Below are positions 17,731-26,711 of a stretch of DNA of 64,000 nucleotides, in pieces; within the stretch, counting starts at the first letter, position 1; each line of letters starts with the position of its first letter. The notes under the pieces are model-generated. The model was not told the DNA's origin, ran no database searches, and saw nothing but the letters and a program-made list of their open reading frames with translations. The stretch covers positions 992,001 to 1,056,000 of the forward strand of contig NZ_AMPG01000001.1 of assembly GCF_000299415.1 (NCBI RefSeq). The letters run 5' to 3'. Both the position numbers and the translations under genes were made by a program. The stretch is from Candidatus Microthrix parvicella Bio17-1. GTDB taxonomy: Bacteria; Actinomycetota; Acidimicrobiia; Acidimicrobiales; Microtrichaceae.

Positions 17731-20100
17731 TCAGCCGACGAGTTCCGGGGTCTCGCCGCACTTCGACGCCTGAGTAGAGCCGTCGGCACCTGTGTCGTCG
17801 CGTGATTCGTCGTCGTCCAAGGCGCCCTCAACGTCGATGTTGGGCAGCAGTCGGTCGAGCCACTTTGGCAGCCACCAGTTCTTATCGCCAAGCAACTCCA
17901 TGGTGGCGGGCACCAGCAACATGCGAACGACGGTGGCGTCCAGCAAAATGGCCGATGCCAGGCCGACCCCGAACAGTTTGATGATGCGGTCGTTCTCCAG
18001 CAGGAAGCTGCCAAACACGAACACCATGATGGCGGCGGCTGCGGTGATGACCTTGGCGGTGGCGGCCAGGCCGTCGGCCACCGAGGTGTGGCTGTCGCCG
18101 GTGCGGTGCCATTCCTCCCGCACCCGGGACAACAGGAACACTTCGTAGTCCATCGACAGGCCGAACACGATGGCGAAAAGCATCATCGGGATGAACGGCT
18201 CGATCGGTGCCGTCTCCACGCCGGTGATGCCGCTCAGCCAACCCCACTGGAACAACGCCACCACCAGGCCGTAGGCGGCGCCGATCGACAGCAGGTTCAT
18301 GATCACCGCCTTCAGCGGAACCAGCAGCGATCGGAACACGGCCATCAGCAACAGGAACGACAGCGCAAGCACGGCCGCAAAGAAGTACGGCAACCGAGAT
18401 GCCAGGTAGTCGGAGAAGTCGATCTGGATCGGCACCGAGCCGGTGAGTGCCACGTCCACGTTCGCGGCCTTCTCGACCTGAGGAAGCACCTCGGACCGCA
18501 GGCGCTTCACCGTGTTGGTGGTTGCCTCATCCTGCGGCGAACTGTTGGGAATGACGAACCATTGAACTGCCGTGGCCTTGGACGGGTCCTTGGTGTTGTT
18601 GGGCTGAGCCGGTGAGGCGAACACCACGCCCGGGTCGGCCTGAACCGCAGCCTGAATGGGCTCCAACATCTTTGGGTTATACCCATTGGGCAACTCGGCC
18701 ACCATCAACATTGGACCGTTGAACCCGGGGCCAAACCCATCCGCCAAGAGGTCATAGGCCTTCCGGGTGGTGCTGGTCGCGGGGAAGTTGCCCTCGTCGG
18801 AAAACCCCAGCCGAAGGCCGGTCACGGGCAGCGCCATGACGATCAGCACGCCGGCGCCGATGAGCACCGACCACCACGGGTGACGCTGAACGATGCGGCT
18901 CCACTTGTAGGCGAATGTCTCCCGGATGGGCTTCTGGCGCCGCATGGGCACCTCGGCTTTGAGGGGCCCAACGAAGAACCCGGCGATCAGCACCACGGCT
19001 GCCAGTGGCAGGGTGAGATAGATCGGCACGATCTTGAGGCCCGCCAGAACGAGACCGATGGCGGCGATGCCGGCGGCGATCAGACCACGCCACCTGGTGA
19101 GCTCAATCCGGTTGCCGGCGAAGCCCAGCAGGGCGGGCAGCAGCGTGATCGATGCCACGATGGTGACGGTCACGACCGACGCCGCCCCGACGGCCAGGCC
19201 GGTCACGAAGCTGACGCCCATGATCAACATGCCCATCAGCGAGATGACCACGGTGGTGCCGGCGAACACGACGGCACGCCCCGCGGTGTCGATGGCGATG
19301 GCAATGGAGTCCCGCACGTCATGGCCCGCATGCAGCTGTTCCCGGTAGCGGGTGACGATGAACAGCGCGTAGTCGATGCCGACGCCCAACCCGATCATCA
19401 CGCCGAGCACGGTGGCGAAGTCCGGAACGGAAAACAGGTTGCTCAGCAACGCCACCGCAATGCTGCCCACGCCAATGCCGAACAGCGAGACACCCACCGG
19501 CAGCCCCATGGCCAGCACCGAACCGAACGCAAGAATCAGAATCACGATGGCGAATGCCAAGCCCAGGATTTCCGACGAGGGGCTCTCAAACTCGGCAAAC
19601 ACCTGCCCGCCCAGCTCGACGTGCACGCCATCGATCTCCGGAATGGCCTTGTCGATCGCCTTGCTGACCTTCAGCCCGCTTGCCTGATCGATGTCGTCGG
19701 ACAACTTCACATCGGCATAGGCGATCTTGCCCGCCTGATCGCCGAGGGGAGAGATCTGCCGCGCACCCGCTTCGCTGTAGGGGCTGACGACGGCTTCGAC
19801 GTCGGGCAGTTTGGCCACCTGCTCAAACAGCTCCGTCATCGGCTCCTTCACTGCCGGGTCCGTCACCGGACGATCCGACTGGAACACGATCGTGCCGCCC
19901 TGTCCCCCAGCACCGTCGCCGAAGTCGTCCTGAAGGAGGTCGAGACCCCGGCGGCTCTCGACGTTGGGCAGGTTGAACTCGGAACGAAAGTCGGTGCCGA
20001 CGGCGCCCGACAGGGCACCGCCTCCAACGAGGACGAGGAACCACAAACCGAGCACGAGGCGGCGTCGGTCGTGGCACCAGTTGGCGAGGCGTCGAAACAT
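17731..20100 (-). CDS. MMPL-family RND exporter
   Basis: This 789-residue RND protein has two copies of the MMPL unit: one membrane helix, a periplasmic domain, then five helices. Family marks include VLGVMIGLGVGIDYALFIVTRYRE in the first half and FGLSMDYEVFLLSRVREEW in the second. The latter carries the conserved DYEV/DYAL Asp-Tyr pairs that relay protons in MmpL proteins. The ATG at 20100 has GGGAG at 8 bases; a GTG 39 bases upstream lacks a good site. MmpL proteins move lipids, siderophores or drugs across the inner membrane. The acidic C-terminal tail (DDDESRDD) is unusual but not informative. No lipid-synthesis genes are adjacent, so the substrate is open. Confidence 0.88.
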   Translation of the reverse strand: MFRRLANWCHDRRRLVLGLWFLVLVGGGALSGAVGTDFRSEFNLPNVESRRGLDLLQDDFGDGAGGQGGTIVFQSDRPVTDPAVKEPMTELFEQVAKLPDVEAVVSPYSEAGARQISPLGDQAGKIAYADVKLSDDIDQASGLKVSKAIDKAIPEIDGVHVELGGQVFAEFESPSSEILGLAFAIVILILAFGSVLAMGLPVGVSLFGIGVGSIAVALLSNLFSVPDFATVLGVMIGLGVGIDYALFIVTRYREQLHAGHDVRDSIAIAIDTAGRAVVFAGTTVVISLMGMLIMGVSFVTGLAVGAASVVTVTIVASITLLPALLGFAGNRIELTRWRGLIAAGIAAIGLVLAGLKIVPIYLTLPLAAVVLIAGFFVGPLKAEVPMRRQKPIRETFAYKWSRIVQRHPWWSVLIGAGVLIVMALPVTGLRLGFSDEGNFPATSTTRKAYDLLADGFGPGFNGPMLMVAELPNGYNPKMLEPIQAAVQADPGVVFASPAQPNNTKDPSKATAVQWFVIPNSSPQDEATTNTVKRLRSEVLPQVEKAANVDVALTGSVPIQIDFSDYLASRLPYFFAAVLALSFLLLMAVFRSLLVPLKAVIMNLLSIGAAYGLVVALFQWGWLSGITGVETAPIEPFIPMMLFAIVFGLSMDYEVFLLSRVREEWHRTGDSHTSVADGLAATAKVITAAAAIMVFVFGSFLLENDRIIKLFGVGLASAILLDATVVRMLLVPATMELLGDKNWWLPKWLDRLLPNIDVEGALDDDESRDDTGADGSTQASKCGETPELVG

Positions 20101-20282
20101 GCGTGGGGGCTCCCAGATCGGCTTCGTCCAAGCGGGCACGGCAAGAGGCGGCGCCGATCGGACAGTGTACGAAAACTAGCAATCAGCCCCGTAGATCACG
20201 AGCCGGCAACACCCAACGTGACCATTGACACCAAACCGGCGGCTCGCGCCTGCTTCATTGACGCCGGAGTTTGGTTGTCCCA

Positions 20283-20816
20283 TTACGCCGGGTGGCGCTG
20301 GTCGATCCCCGTCATCAGACCTTGATACTCCTCGTCGGTGAGCGATCCGTCGCCGTACCCCTGCTCGATGGATGCGACCAGATCGACACGCTCCGATCGA
20401 GCGACCACCAGGGTGCACCCTCCGATGCGAGCCAGTGGGGTGTCGAGGAATGCGAAACGCAGGTAGGCGGGCGGGAGCTCTCCAGCGGTCAGCAGCAGCA
20501 CACCGCGCAGGTCGTTGTCGCCGGTGTCCCGGTCCACCCGTAGCCGTTGTCGGAACGCATCGTGATCAAACAGTTCGCGGGTGATGAGGTCACCTGCCGG
20601 CGATCTGATCTCGGCCACGAGCGGGCATTCGAGCGTCCGAGCATCGAAGCCCGGGCGATCGTCGTCGAACATCACCTGCATGACCGTGTGGTCGGTACCC
20701 TCGATCCGCTTCGAGTCGACCGAGATACCCAACACCCCCCGCTCGTAGGGGTCCGACCCCGTTGCGGTTTCCGCCTGCGCAGCCACCCCTGACAACTCGA
20801 CCCTCAGCAACTCCAT
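20283..20816 (-). CDS. Hypothetical protein with SHOCT-like C-terminus
   Basis: This 177-residue soluble protein has no recognised enzyme family. The middle is beta-rich with alternating acidic and hydrophobic residues. The last 30 residues (ASIEQGYGDGSLTDEEYQGL) resemble the short SHOCT helix pair, in which a Gly-x-Leu-T-x-E-E-Y/F turn links two helices. The ATG at 20816 has GGGAG directly upstream; a longer frame to 20891 is possible. It is divergent from the amidohydrolase operon, with 158 bases between, and no neighbour gives a function. Confidence 0.5.
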   Translation of the reverse strand: MELLRVELSGVAAQAETATGSDPYERGVLGISVDSKRIEGTDHTVMQVMFDDDRPGFDARTLECPLVAEIRSPAGDLITRELFDHDAFRQRLRVDRDTGDNDLRGVLLLTAGELPPAYLRFAFLDTPLARIGGCTLVVARSERVDLVASIEQGYGDGSLTDEEYQGLMTGIDQRHPA

Positions 20817-20974
20817 CTCCCGGAGGCTATGAGTGCCGGCGCCGCCATGCCGAAGCCACATCTGGTGGGGCGGAACCAACCCGACTTCCACCTGACGGAG
20901 CGTCAGATGCTGGTAGGTTCCGACGGCGGTGCCACCAGCGGCGATTTCAGCAAGGCTTCGGGGGGAGCGAACCT

Positions 20975-22255
20975 ATGGCACAACCTGCGGCTGCATCGGC
21001 CGACCAAGCGCCTGCAACCATCGAGCCGAACTACGTCGTCATCTCGGCCGATTGTCACGGCGGGGCCAACATTGTCGACTACCGGCCGTACCTGGAGCCC
21101 AGGTACCACGACGATTTCGATGCGTGGCGCACGTCCTTCGAAAACCCCTACCCCGACATCGAGGGTGACGACGCCGAACGCAACTGGAACTCGAACCGCC
21201 GCCTGGCCGAACTGGAGGCCGACGGGGTGGTGGCCGAGGTCGTGTTCCCCAACACCATTCCTCCATTTTTTCCCAAGACGTCGCTGATGCATCAGCCGCC
21301 GGGAGCGTCCGACGGCGATCTCGAGCGTCGTTGGGCCGGCCTTCGCGCCCACAATCGCTGGCTGGCCGACTTCTGCGGCGATGCCCCCGGGCGCCGGGCG
21401 GGCATCTGCCAGATCATGTTGCACGACGTCGAGGGATCGGTCAGCGAGATCCGCTGGGCGGCCGAAGCGGGCCTCACAGGTGGGGTGCTACTTCCCGGAG
21501 CCCCTCCCGGATCGGATGTGCCACCGCTCTATGCCCCGGAGTACGAACCGATCTGGTCGGTGTGTGAGGAGCTCGGCCTCCCGATCAACCATCACAGCGG
21601 CAGCGCCGCCCCCGACTACGGCGACTATCCGGCCGCACAGGCCATGTTTCTGCTCGAGGTGGTGTGGTGGGCGCACCGCACGCTGTGGCACCTCATCTTC
21701 TCCGGCGTGATGGAGCGGCACCCCAACCTGCAGTTCGTGTTCACCGAGCAGGGCACCGCCTGGCTACCGGAGGAGATTGGGCGGTTGGACTACTACCACC
21801 ACCGTCTCAGCGGCGCCGGTGCCGCAGCGGGGTCGCAGGAGTCCAAGTTCGGCGGGGCGATGGGTGCGCTGTCGCTGAAGCCGTCGGAATACTGGGCCCG
21901 CCAGTGCCAGCTGGGTTCCAGCTTCATTCGGGCAGCAGAGGTGCCCCTACGCGACCAGGTAGGCGTCGGGCGCATCATGTGGGGCAGCGACTTTCCACAT
22001 CTCGAGGGGTGTTGGCCGTACTCCCACCAACACCTCCGCCTGGCCTTTGCGGGCGTACCCACCGACGAGGTTCGGGCCATGGTGGGCGGCAACGCAGCCC
22101 GGGTCTACGGCTTCGACCTTGATGCACTGGCGCCGCTGGCGGCCAGATTTGGACCGACCGTCGCTGAGGTGGCCCAGCCCCTTGGCGTCGAGGACATTCC
22201 CGACGATTCGCTGCGCTGCCCGGCCTTCGCATCGGCCAGGTTTCTGGGCGGGTAG
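20975..22255 (+). CDS. Amidohydrolase-2 family metal-dependent hydrolase, first copy
   Basis: This protein of about 426 residues belongs to the amidohydrolase-2 (TIM-barrel) family, which includes decarboxylases and hydrolases of aromatic and related acids. It carries SADCHGG near the N-terminus as the first metal-ligand motif, a His pair in INHHSGS, and the barrel-end Asp in IMWGSDFPHLEG. The ATG at 20975 has GGGGGAGCG at about 7 bases; earlier in-frame starts read as Arg/Pro-rich non-family sequence. It opens a five-gene operon and is a diverged paralogue of the fourth gene, sharing the YVVISADCH opening and the WG(S/N)DFPH(L/P)EG(C/T)WP motif. The reaction is unknown; two such enzymes in one operon suggest sequential steps. 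Confidence 0.85.
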   Translation: MAQPAAASADQAPATIEPNYVVISADCHGGANIVDYRPYLEPRYHDDFDAWRTSFENPYPDIEGDDAERNWNSNRRLAELEADGVVAEVVFPNTIPPFFPKTSLMHQPPGASDGDLERRWAGLRAHNRWLADFCGDAPGRRAGICQIMLHDVEGSVSEIRWAAEAGLTGGVLLPGAPPGSDVPPLYAPEYEPIWSVCEELGLPINHHSGSAAPDYGDYPAAQAMFLLEVVWWAHRTLWHLIFSGVMERHPNLQFVFTEQGTAWLPEEIGRLDYYHHRLSGAGAAAGSQESKFGGAMGALSLKPSEYWARQCQLGSSFIRAAEVPLRDQVGVGRIMWGSDFPHLEGCWPYSHQHLRLAFAGVPTDEVRAMVGGNAARVYGFDLDALAPLAARFGPTVAEVAQPLGVEDIPDDSLRCPAFASARFLGG

Positions 22256-22320
22256 CCCGCCGGCCACATCCACACTTCGACTTCGACACTTCGACACGCT
22301 CCAGCATCCGGGGGGATCAC

Positions 22321-23136
22321 ATGAGTCAATTGAGATACGGGCCACGGCCGGTTGCCGACACCACCGACGGCAAGGTACCCAACCGGGAGGTTGCCGCCAC
22401 CAAGATCGGGGCCTGGTCCACGTCGCTGACCGCCACCTTCCTCACCGATCCCGAGGTGATCGCCGCCGTCCTGCCCCCTCCGCTCGAGCCGCCCGCCGAA
22501 CCAATGGTGAAGGTAAGCATCTCGAGGGTGGACCTGGGTGGAGGACGAGCTCCGTTTGGGGCAGGCACCTTCGCAGTGGCGGCCCGCCACCGGGACACCG
22601 AGGGCTACTACCCCTTGCTGATGCCGATGACCACCGAGCAGGCCGTCATCGGCGGCCGCGAAACCTTCGGAGAACCCAAGAAGCTTGCGGACATCACGCT
22701 GGAGACCGTGCCGGAGCAATCATCAGGGAGCGCCGTCCGCGGGCTGGTCACCAGGATGGGGGTGGGCATCATCGAGCTTGACGGCACGTTGGGCGACGAG
22801 TTGGACCCACCCCCGTCCGGGGAACGTTTGGACTACTACCTGAAGTTCCTCCGCGACCCGGGCGGCGCAGGCTTCGATGACGACCCGTGGCTGGTGTACT
22901 GCACCCGCGAGACCGAGACCCGCAGCCATCGGGCCGCCAACGTTGCCCTCACCCTGCGCGAGTCGCGCTTCGATCCGGTGGCCGACATCCCGATCCTCGG
23001 ACCGGTGACCGCCACGCTGTCCGAGCGGCGGAGCCAACAGGCGGGCCGTCTGGTGGAGCGGGTGCCCGCGGCCGACGTCCTCCCCTACGCGCACCAACGT
23101 TATGACGACGTGTCCCCAGTGGACACCCGGAAGTAG
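22321..23136 (+). CDS. Acetoacetate decarboxylase-like protein
   Basis: This 271-residue member of the acetoacetate decarboxylase fold family carries the hallmark RETFGEPKKLADI. Its Lys-Lys pair (120-121) corresponds to the Schiff-base lysine and its neighbour in true decarboxylases. Upstream segments (YYPLLMPMTTEQAVIGG) also match. The ATG at 22321 has GGGGGGATC at good spacing. Family members may decarboxylate beta-keto acids or do other Schiff-base chemistry, so the substrate need not be acetoacetate. Being second in an operon with amidohydrolases, an SDR and a P450, it probably acts in the same pathway. Confidence 0.8.
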   Translation: MSQLRYGPRPVADTTDGKVPNREVAATKIGAWSTSLTATFLTDPEVIAAVLPPPLEPPAEPMVKVSISRVDLGGGRAPFGAGTFAVAARHRDTEGYYPLLMPMTTEQAVIGGRETFGEPKKLADITLETVPEQSSGSAVRGLVTRMGVGIIELDGTLGDELDPPPSGERLDYYLKFLRDPGGAGFDDDPWLVYCTRETETRSHRAANVALTLRESRFDPVADIPILGPVTATLSERRSQQAGRLVERVPAADVLPYAHQRYDDVSPVDTRK

Positions 23137-23142
23137 GTCGGA

Positions 23143-24015
23143 GTGAAGCAGTTCACCGACCGGGTTGCCGTCATCACCGGTGGCGCAGGCGGCGTCGGGG
23201 CGGCCATGGCCGAGCGCTTCGCCACCGCGGGCATGTCGGTGGTGATCGCAGACCTGGCCGAGGATCGCGTCGCCACCACGGTCGCCAAGCTCGCCGGGCA
23301 GGGTGCCAGGGCCATCGGCCTGCCCACCGACGTTGGCGATCTCGCGTCGGTCGAGGCCCTACGCGACGCTGCCTACAGCCACTTCGGCGCCGTGCACGTG
23401 CTGTGCAACAACGCCGGCGTGGGCGCCGGGGCGGAGGGAAAGATGTGGGAGCACACGCTGAACGACTGGGGCTGGGGCCTCAACGTCAACCTGTGGGGCA
23501 TGATCCATGGGGTCAAGGCGTTCGTGCCCGCCATGTTGGAGGGCGGCGAGCCGGGCCACATCGTCAACACCTCGTCGGGCAACGGCGGCATCGCCCCCCT
23601 CCCCAACACCGCCGTTTACGCCACGTCCAAGGCCGCGGTCACCGCCTTCACCGAGGTGCTCTACGGCCAGTTGCACTCAATCGACGCCAACATCGGCGTG
23701 TCGGTGCTGTACCCCGGTCCCAACGTGTTGAAGACCGGCCTGCTGGAGTCGTCGGGCCACCGACCCGACGCGTGGGCCAACGACACGCCCCGCACAACCC
23801 CCTACACCACCATTGCGTCGTTCGAGGCCGCCATGTTGGCGGCGGGCGTCGACCTCACGTACACGCCGGTGGAGTTCGTCGCCGAGGCCACCTTCGACGC
23901 CATCCGGGCAAACAGGTTCTGGATCCTCCCCGAGAGCGAGCGGATCGACCAACGCATCCGCACCCGGGCCGACTCGATGTTGGCCCGTTCCCAACCCACC
24001 TACATGGAGGCCTGA
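23143..24015 (+). CDS. SDR-family oxidoreductase
   Basis: This 290-residue classical short-chain dehydrogenase has an NAD(P) loop TGGAGGVG at 12-19, an Asp-Leu after the second strand that leans towards NAD, NNAG, and a catalytic Ser in NTSSG with Tyr159-x3-Lys163. The GTG start follows the preceding stop by only six bases. The C-terminal extension (VDLTYTPVEFVAEATFDAI) is longer than in minimal SDRs and typical of family members with bulky substrates. It probably oxidises or reduces a hydroxyl/keto group of the operon's intermediate. Confidence 0.87.
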   Translation: MKQFTDRVAVITGGAGGVGAAMAERFATAGMSVVIADLAEDRVATTVAKLAGQGARAIGLPTDVGDLASVEALRDAAYSHFGAVHVLCNNAGVGAGAEGKMWEHTLNDWGWGLNVNLWGMIHGVKAFVPAMLEGGEPGHIVNTSSGNGGIAPLPNTAVYATSKAAVTAFTEVLYGQLHSIDANIGVSVLYPGPNVLKTGLLESSGHRPDAWANDTPRTTPYTTIASFEAAMLAAGVDLTYTPVEFVAEATFDAIRANRFWILPESERIDQRIRTRADSMLARSQPTYMEA

Positions 24016-24016
24016 C

Positions 24017-25321
24017 GTGACCCAACCCACCGACGATCCGTACCTGGTCATCTCGGCCGACTGCCACGCCGGACTGCCCAACGAGCAGTACCGGGAGTGG
24101 CTCGACCCGGACGTTCGTGAAGCCTTCGACGAGTCGATCATCGCCCGCACCCGGCAGCAGGAGATGGCCGCACAGGGGTTCCTCAACACCGACTTCGCCG
24201 AGGAGTGGAACGCCGAGAACGAAGAGGGCCTGCGGGGCGGCTGGGACGGCGAGCGGCGGGACAAGGAGCTTTCGGCCGACGGGGTGGTGGGTGAGGTCAT
24301 CTTCCCCGACGCCGACTCGGTGACGTCGGGCGCCTCGGCACCGTTCGGTGCAGGCCTGGGATCCGGATCGGACACCCCACCCGAGTTGCTGCTGGCCGGG
24401 GCCACCGCACACAACCGTTGGCTGGCCGAACTGTGCGCCACCAGCCCCAAGCGTCGTGCCGGCATCGCGGTGGTGCCGATCATCGCCGGGGTGGACGAGT
24501 CGGTCGCCGAGATCCGTCGTGCCCACGCATCCGGCCTGTGGGGCGGCATCCTCATCCCGCCGATGTGGCAGCCTCACGATCCCTACCACCACGCAAAGTA
24601 CGACCCGATCTGGGCGGTCTGTTCCGAGCTGGGGCTGCCGGTGCACGTGCATTCCGGCCCGGCAGACAAGGCCTCGTACGGGCCCCACATCGGGATCTAC
24701 ACCACCGAGGTGCGGTTCTGGTCTGGTCGACCCCTCTGGTTCCTCATCTGGTCGGGCGCGTTCGAGCGGTTCCCCGACCTGCGCTTCGGGGTCACCGAGT
24801 GCGGCGCCTTCTGGGTCAACGACCTGCTGTGGCGCATGGACCTGGTGTACGAGCGCGACCACGGCAGCCAGAAGCTGGGGGAGCAGCTCACCAGCGATAT
24901 GTCGATGCGGCCGAGTGAGTACTTCGATCGCAACTGCTTCATCGGTGCCTCCAACACGCTGCGGGTGGAGATGGCCCGCCGCTACGAGATCGGCGTGGGC
25001 AACATCCTGTGGGGCAACGACTTCCCTCATCCCGAGGGCACCTGGCCCCACACCGCCGAGTTCCTCGCCGACGTGTTCCGGGACATCCCCGACGACGAGA
25101 CCGCCGCAATGCTCGGTGGCAACGCCGCCGACATGTACGACTTCGACGTCGAGGCCCTCCGCCCGTTGGCCAACGAGTTTGGGCCGACCCCAACCCAGCT
25201 GGGCCAGCGCGGCCCGCAGAGCCAGGCCGACATCGAAGCCAAGTGGGCGGACGCCAAGCGGGCGGGCCGGCCGTGGCGGACCGGCATCGAGACGTGGCCC
25301 AGGGCGGCTCCGGCCTCATGA
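24017..25321 (+). CDS. Amidohydrolase-2 family metal-dependent hydrolase, second copy
   Basis: This 434-residue paralogue of the operon's first gene has the SADCHAG metal motif at the N-terminus, His in VHVHSGP, and Asp in ILWGNDFPHPEGTWP. The GTG at 24017 lies two bases after the SDR stop, with GGAGG just upstream. The open frame extends further upstream only as a shadow of the SDR gene. Its stop overlaps the P450 start as ATGA. The tail is short and basic. It probably acts on a different intermediate from the first copy. Confidence 0.85.
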   Translation: MTQPTDDPYLVISADCHAGLPNEQYREWLDPDVREAFDESIIARTRQQEMAAQGFLNTDFAEEWNAENEEGLRGGWDGERRDKELSADGVVGEVIFPDADSVTSGASAPFGAGLGSGSDTPPELLLAGATAHNRWLAELCATSPKRRAGIAVVPIIAGVDESVAEIRRAHASGLWGGILIPPMWQPHDPYHHAKYDPIWAVCSELGLPVHVHSGPADKASYGPHIGIYTTEVRFWSGRPLWFLIWSGAFERFPDLRFGVTECGAFWVNDLLWRMDLVYERDHGSQKLGEQLTSDMSMRPSEYFDRNCFIGASNTLRVEMARRYEIGVGNILWGNDFPHPEGTWPHTAEFLADVFRDIPDDETAAMLGGNAADMYDFDVEALRPLANEFGPTPTQLGQRGPQSQADIEAKWADAKRAGRPWRTGIETWPRAAPAS

Positions 25322-26577
25322 CGGTCGCTGTGGCGCCACAGTTCAACCCGTTCGACCCGTCGTTCACCGAGTCGCCCTACGAGCTGTATGCCAACCTGCG
25401 CGACAACGACCCGGTGCAGTACTCCGATCTGCTGTGCGGCTGGGTCGTCACCCGCTACGACGACGTGGCCGCCCTGCTCCGCGATCCCACCATCTCGTCA
25501 TCGGTCCACAGCGCCACGCCAACCTCGGTCACCAAGATCGAGATCGAGCGTCTCGCCGAGCAACCCCGTGCCGCCCGCACCATCGTGATGATGGACGACC
25601 CCGATCACGCCCGAACCCGCAAGCTGATGGCCAAACCGTTTCGTGTGGCCGCCATCGAGCGGTTGCGGGGACGGGTTCACGAGCGCATGCACACCGCGCT
25701 CGACGAGCTTGCAGACCGTGGCCGCACGTCCGGGGGAACCGCTGGGCCGGTCGACTTCGACCTGGTCGAGGACTTTGCGTACCCATTACCGGTCGAGATC
25801 TTCTCCGAGATGCTGGGCGTGCCCGGTGAGGATCAACCCAAGTTCCGTCGCTGGACACAATGCGTGGCCCGCTCGGTCGACCCGGTCCTCCCGGCCGACG
25901 AGCGCTACGAGTCAATCGTCGCACTCGACGAGATGTATGAGTACCTCGCCCACCAGGCCGCCCTGAAGCGCGCCGAACCGGCCAATGACCTGATGTCGCA
26001 CCTGGTGCATGCCGAGATCGACGGGCAACGGCTGAACGATCTCGACCTGATGAGCCAGCTGGTCACCCTGTACATGGCAGGGCACGAGCCCACCTCGGTA
26101 CTGATCGGCAACGGCACGCTGGCACTCACCCGCCACCCCGACCAGATGGAGATGCTTCGCAACGACCGCTCGCTGCTGCTCAACGCCATCTCAGAGCTGT
26201 TGCGCTACGACGGACCCAACCAGTTCACCCGCCGCATCACCACCCGGCCCACCACGCTCGGAGGGGTGGAGTTGCCCGCCGGAGCCGTCGCTTACGCAGG
26301 CCTGGCATCAGCCAACCGCGACCCCCGGTTCTGGGGCGACGACTCCGAGCAGGTTCGGGTCGACCGGGCCAACGCCTCCAAGCACCTTCAGTTTGGCGCC
26401 GGGCCCCACGCCTGTTTGGGCTCGCATTTGGCCAGGCTTCAGGCCGAGGTGGCCTTCACCGCCATCCTCGATCGGCTCGACGGTTTGGAGGTCACCGGCC
26501 AACCGGTGGCGGCCACCCGCATGTTTCTGCGCGGCCTCACTTCGCTGCCGGTTCGGGCCACCATCGCTCCACGCTGA
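25318..26577 (+). CDS. Cytochrome P450
   Basis: This 419-residue soluble bacterial P450 has an I-helix motif YMAGHEPTS, an ExxR pair in ISELLRYD, and the heme loop FGAGPHACLG with Cys366 as the iron ligand. The ATG overlaps the preceding stop (ATGA), showing tight coupling to the amidohydrolase operon. It uses no fused reductase, and no ferredoxin gene is nearby, so partner proteins must be encoded elsewhere. The sequence recalls actinobacterial steroid, terpene or fatty-acid hydroxylases, but the subfamily cannot be assigned by eye. Confidence 0.92.
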   Translation: MTVAVAPQFNPFDPSFTESPYELYANLRDNDPVQYSDLLCGWVVTRYDDVAALLRDPTISSSVHSATPTSVTKIEIERLAEQPRAARTIVMMDDPDHARTRKLMAKPFRVAAIERLRGRVHERMHTALDELADRGRTSGGTAGPVDFDLVEDFAYPLPVEIFSEMLGVPGEDQPKFRRWTQCVARSVDPVLPADERYESIVALDEMYEYLAHQAALKRAEPANDLMSHLVHAEIDGQRLNDLDLMSQLVTLYMAGHEPTSVLIGNGTLALTRHPDQMEMLRNDRSLLLNAISELLRYDGPNQFTRRITTRPTTLGGVELPAGAVAYAGLASANRDPRFWGDDSEQVRVDRANASKHLQFGAGPHACLGSHLARLQAEVAFTAILDRLDGLEVTGQPVAATRMFLRGLTSLPVRATIAPR

Positions 26578-26639
26578 ACTCTGTACCGGGGAGGTCCCCG
26601 CCGTCACGTCGTCCCGCAGCGATGACACCCATGCCCCAT

Positions 26640-26683
26640 CTGGGTGCGATCGCTGTGGGACGGGCCTCAGTGATCGCACCCAG
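26640..26683. terminator. 12-base perfect inverted repeat between convergent genes
   Basis: CTGGGTGCGATC (26640-26651) pairs with GATCGCACCCAG (26672-26683) across a 20-base loop. It sits between the P450 stop and the stop of the convergent DsbA-like gene. A GC-rich stem here could end transcription from both sides, although no T-run follows. It overlaps an 18-base direct repeat described separately. Confidence 0.45.
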
Positions 26684-26710
26684 TTCGACCGCGGGTGCGA
26701 TCGCTGTGGG
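26642..26710. repeat. 18-base direct repeat containing GCGATCGC
   Basis: GGGTGCGATCGCTGTGGG occurs twice, at 26642-26659 and 26693-26710, 51 bases apart. A partial copy in opposite orientation lies between them (26672-26681). Each copy contains the octamer GCGATCGC. Two perfect copies in 70 bases of intergenic DNA are more than chance would give. A dispersed intergenic repeat or a binding-site pair is possible. Confidence 0.55.
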
Positions 26711-26711
26711 G

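Noticed and set aside
18880-20325. A 481-codon frame opposite the MMPL gene
   Set aside because: The His/Asp-rich product is a typical antisense shadow of a membrane protein gene.
26642-26710. Cyanobacterial HIP1-type element
   Set aside because: The GCGATCGC octamer is present twice, but HIP1 is defined by genome-wide abundance in cyanobacteria and the rest of this window does not suggest that lineage.
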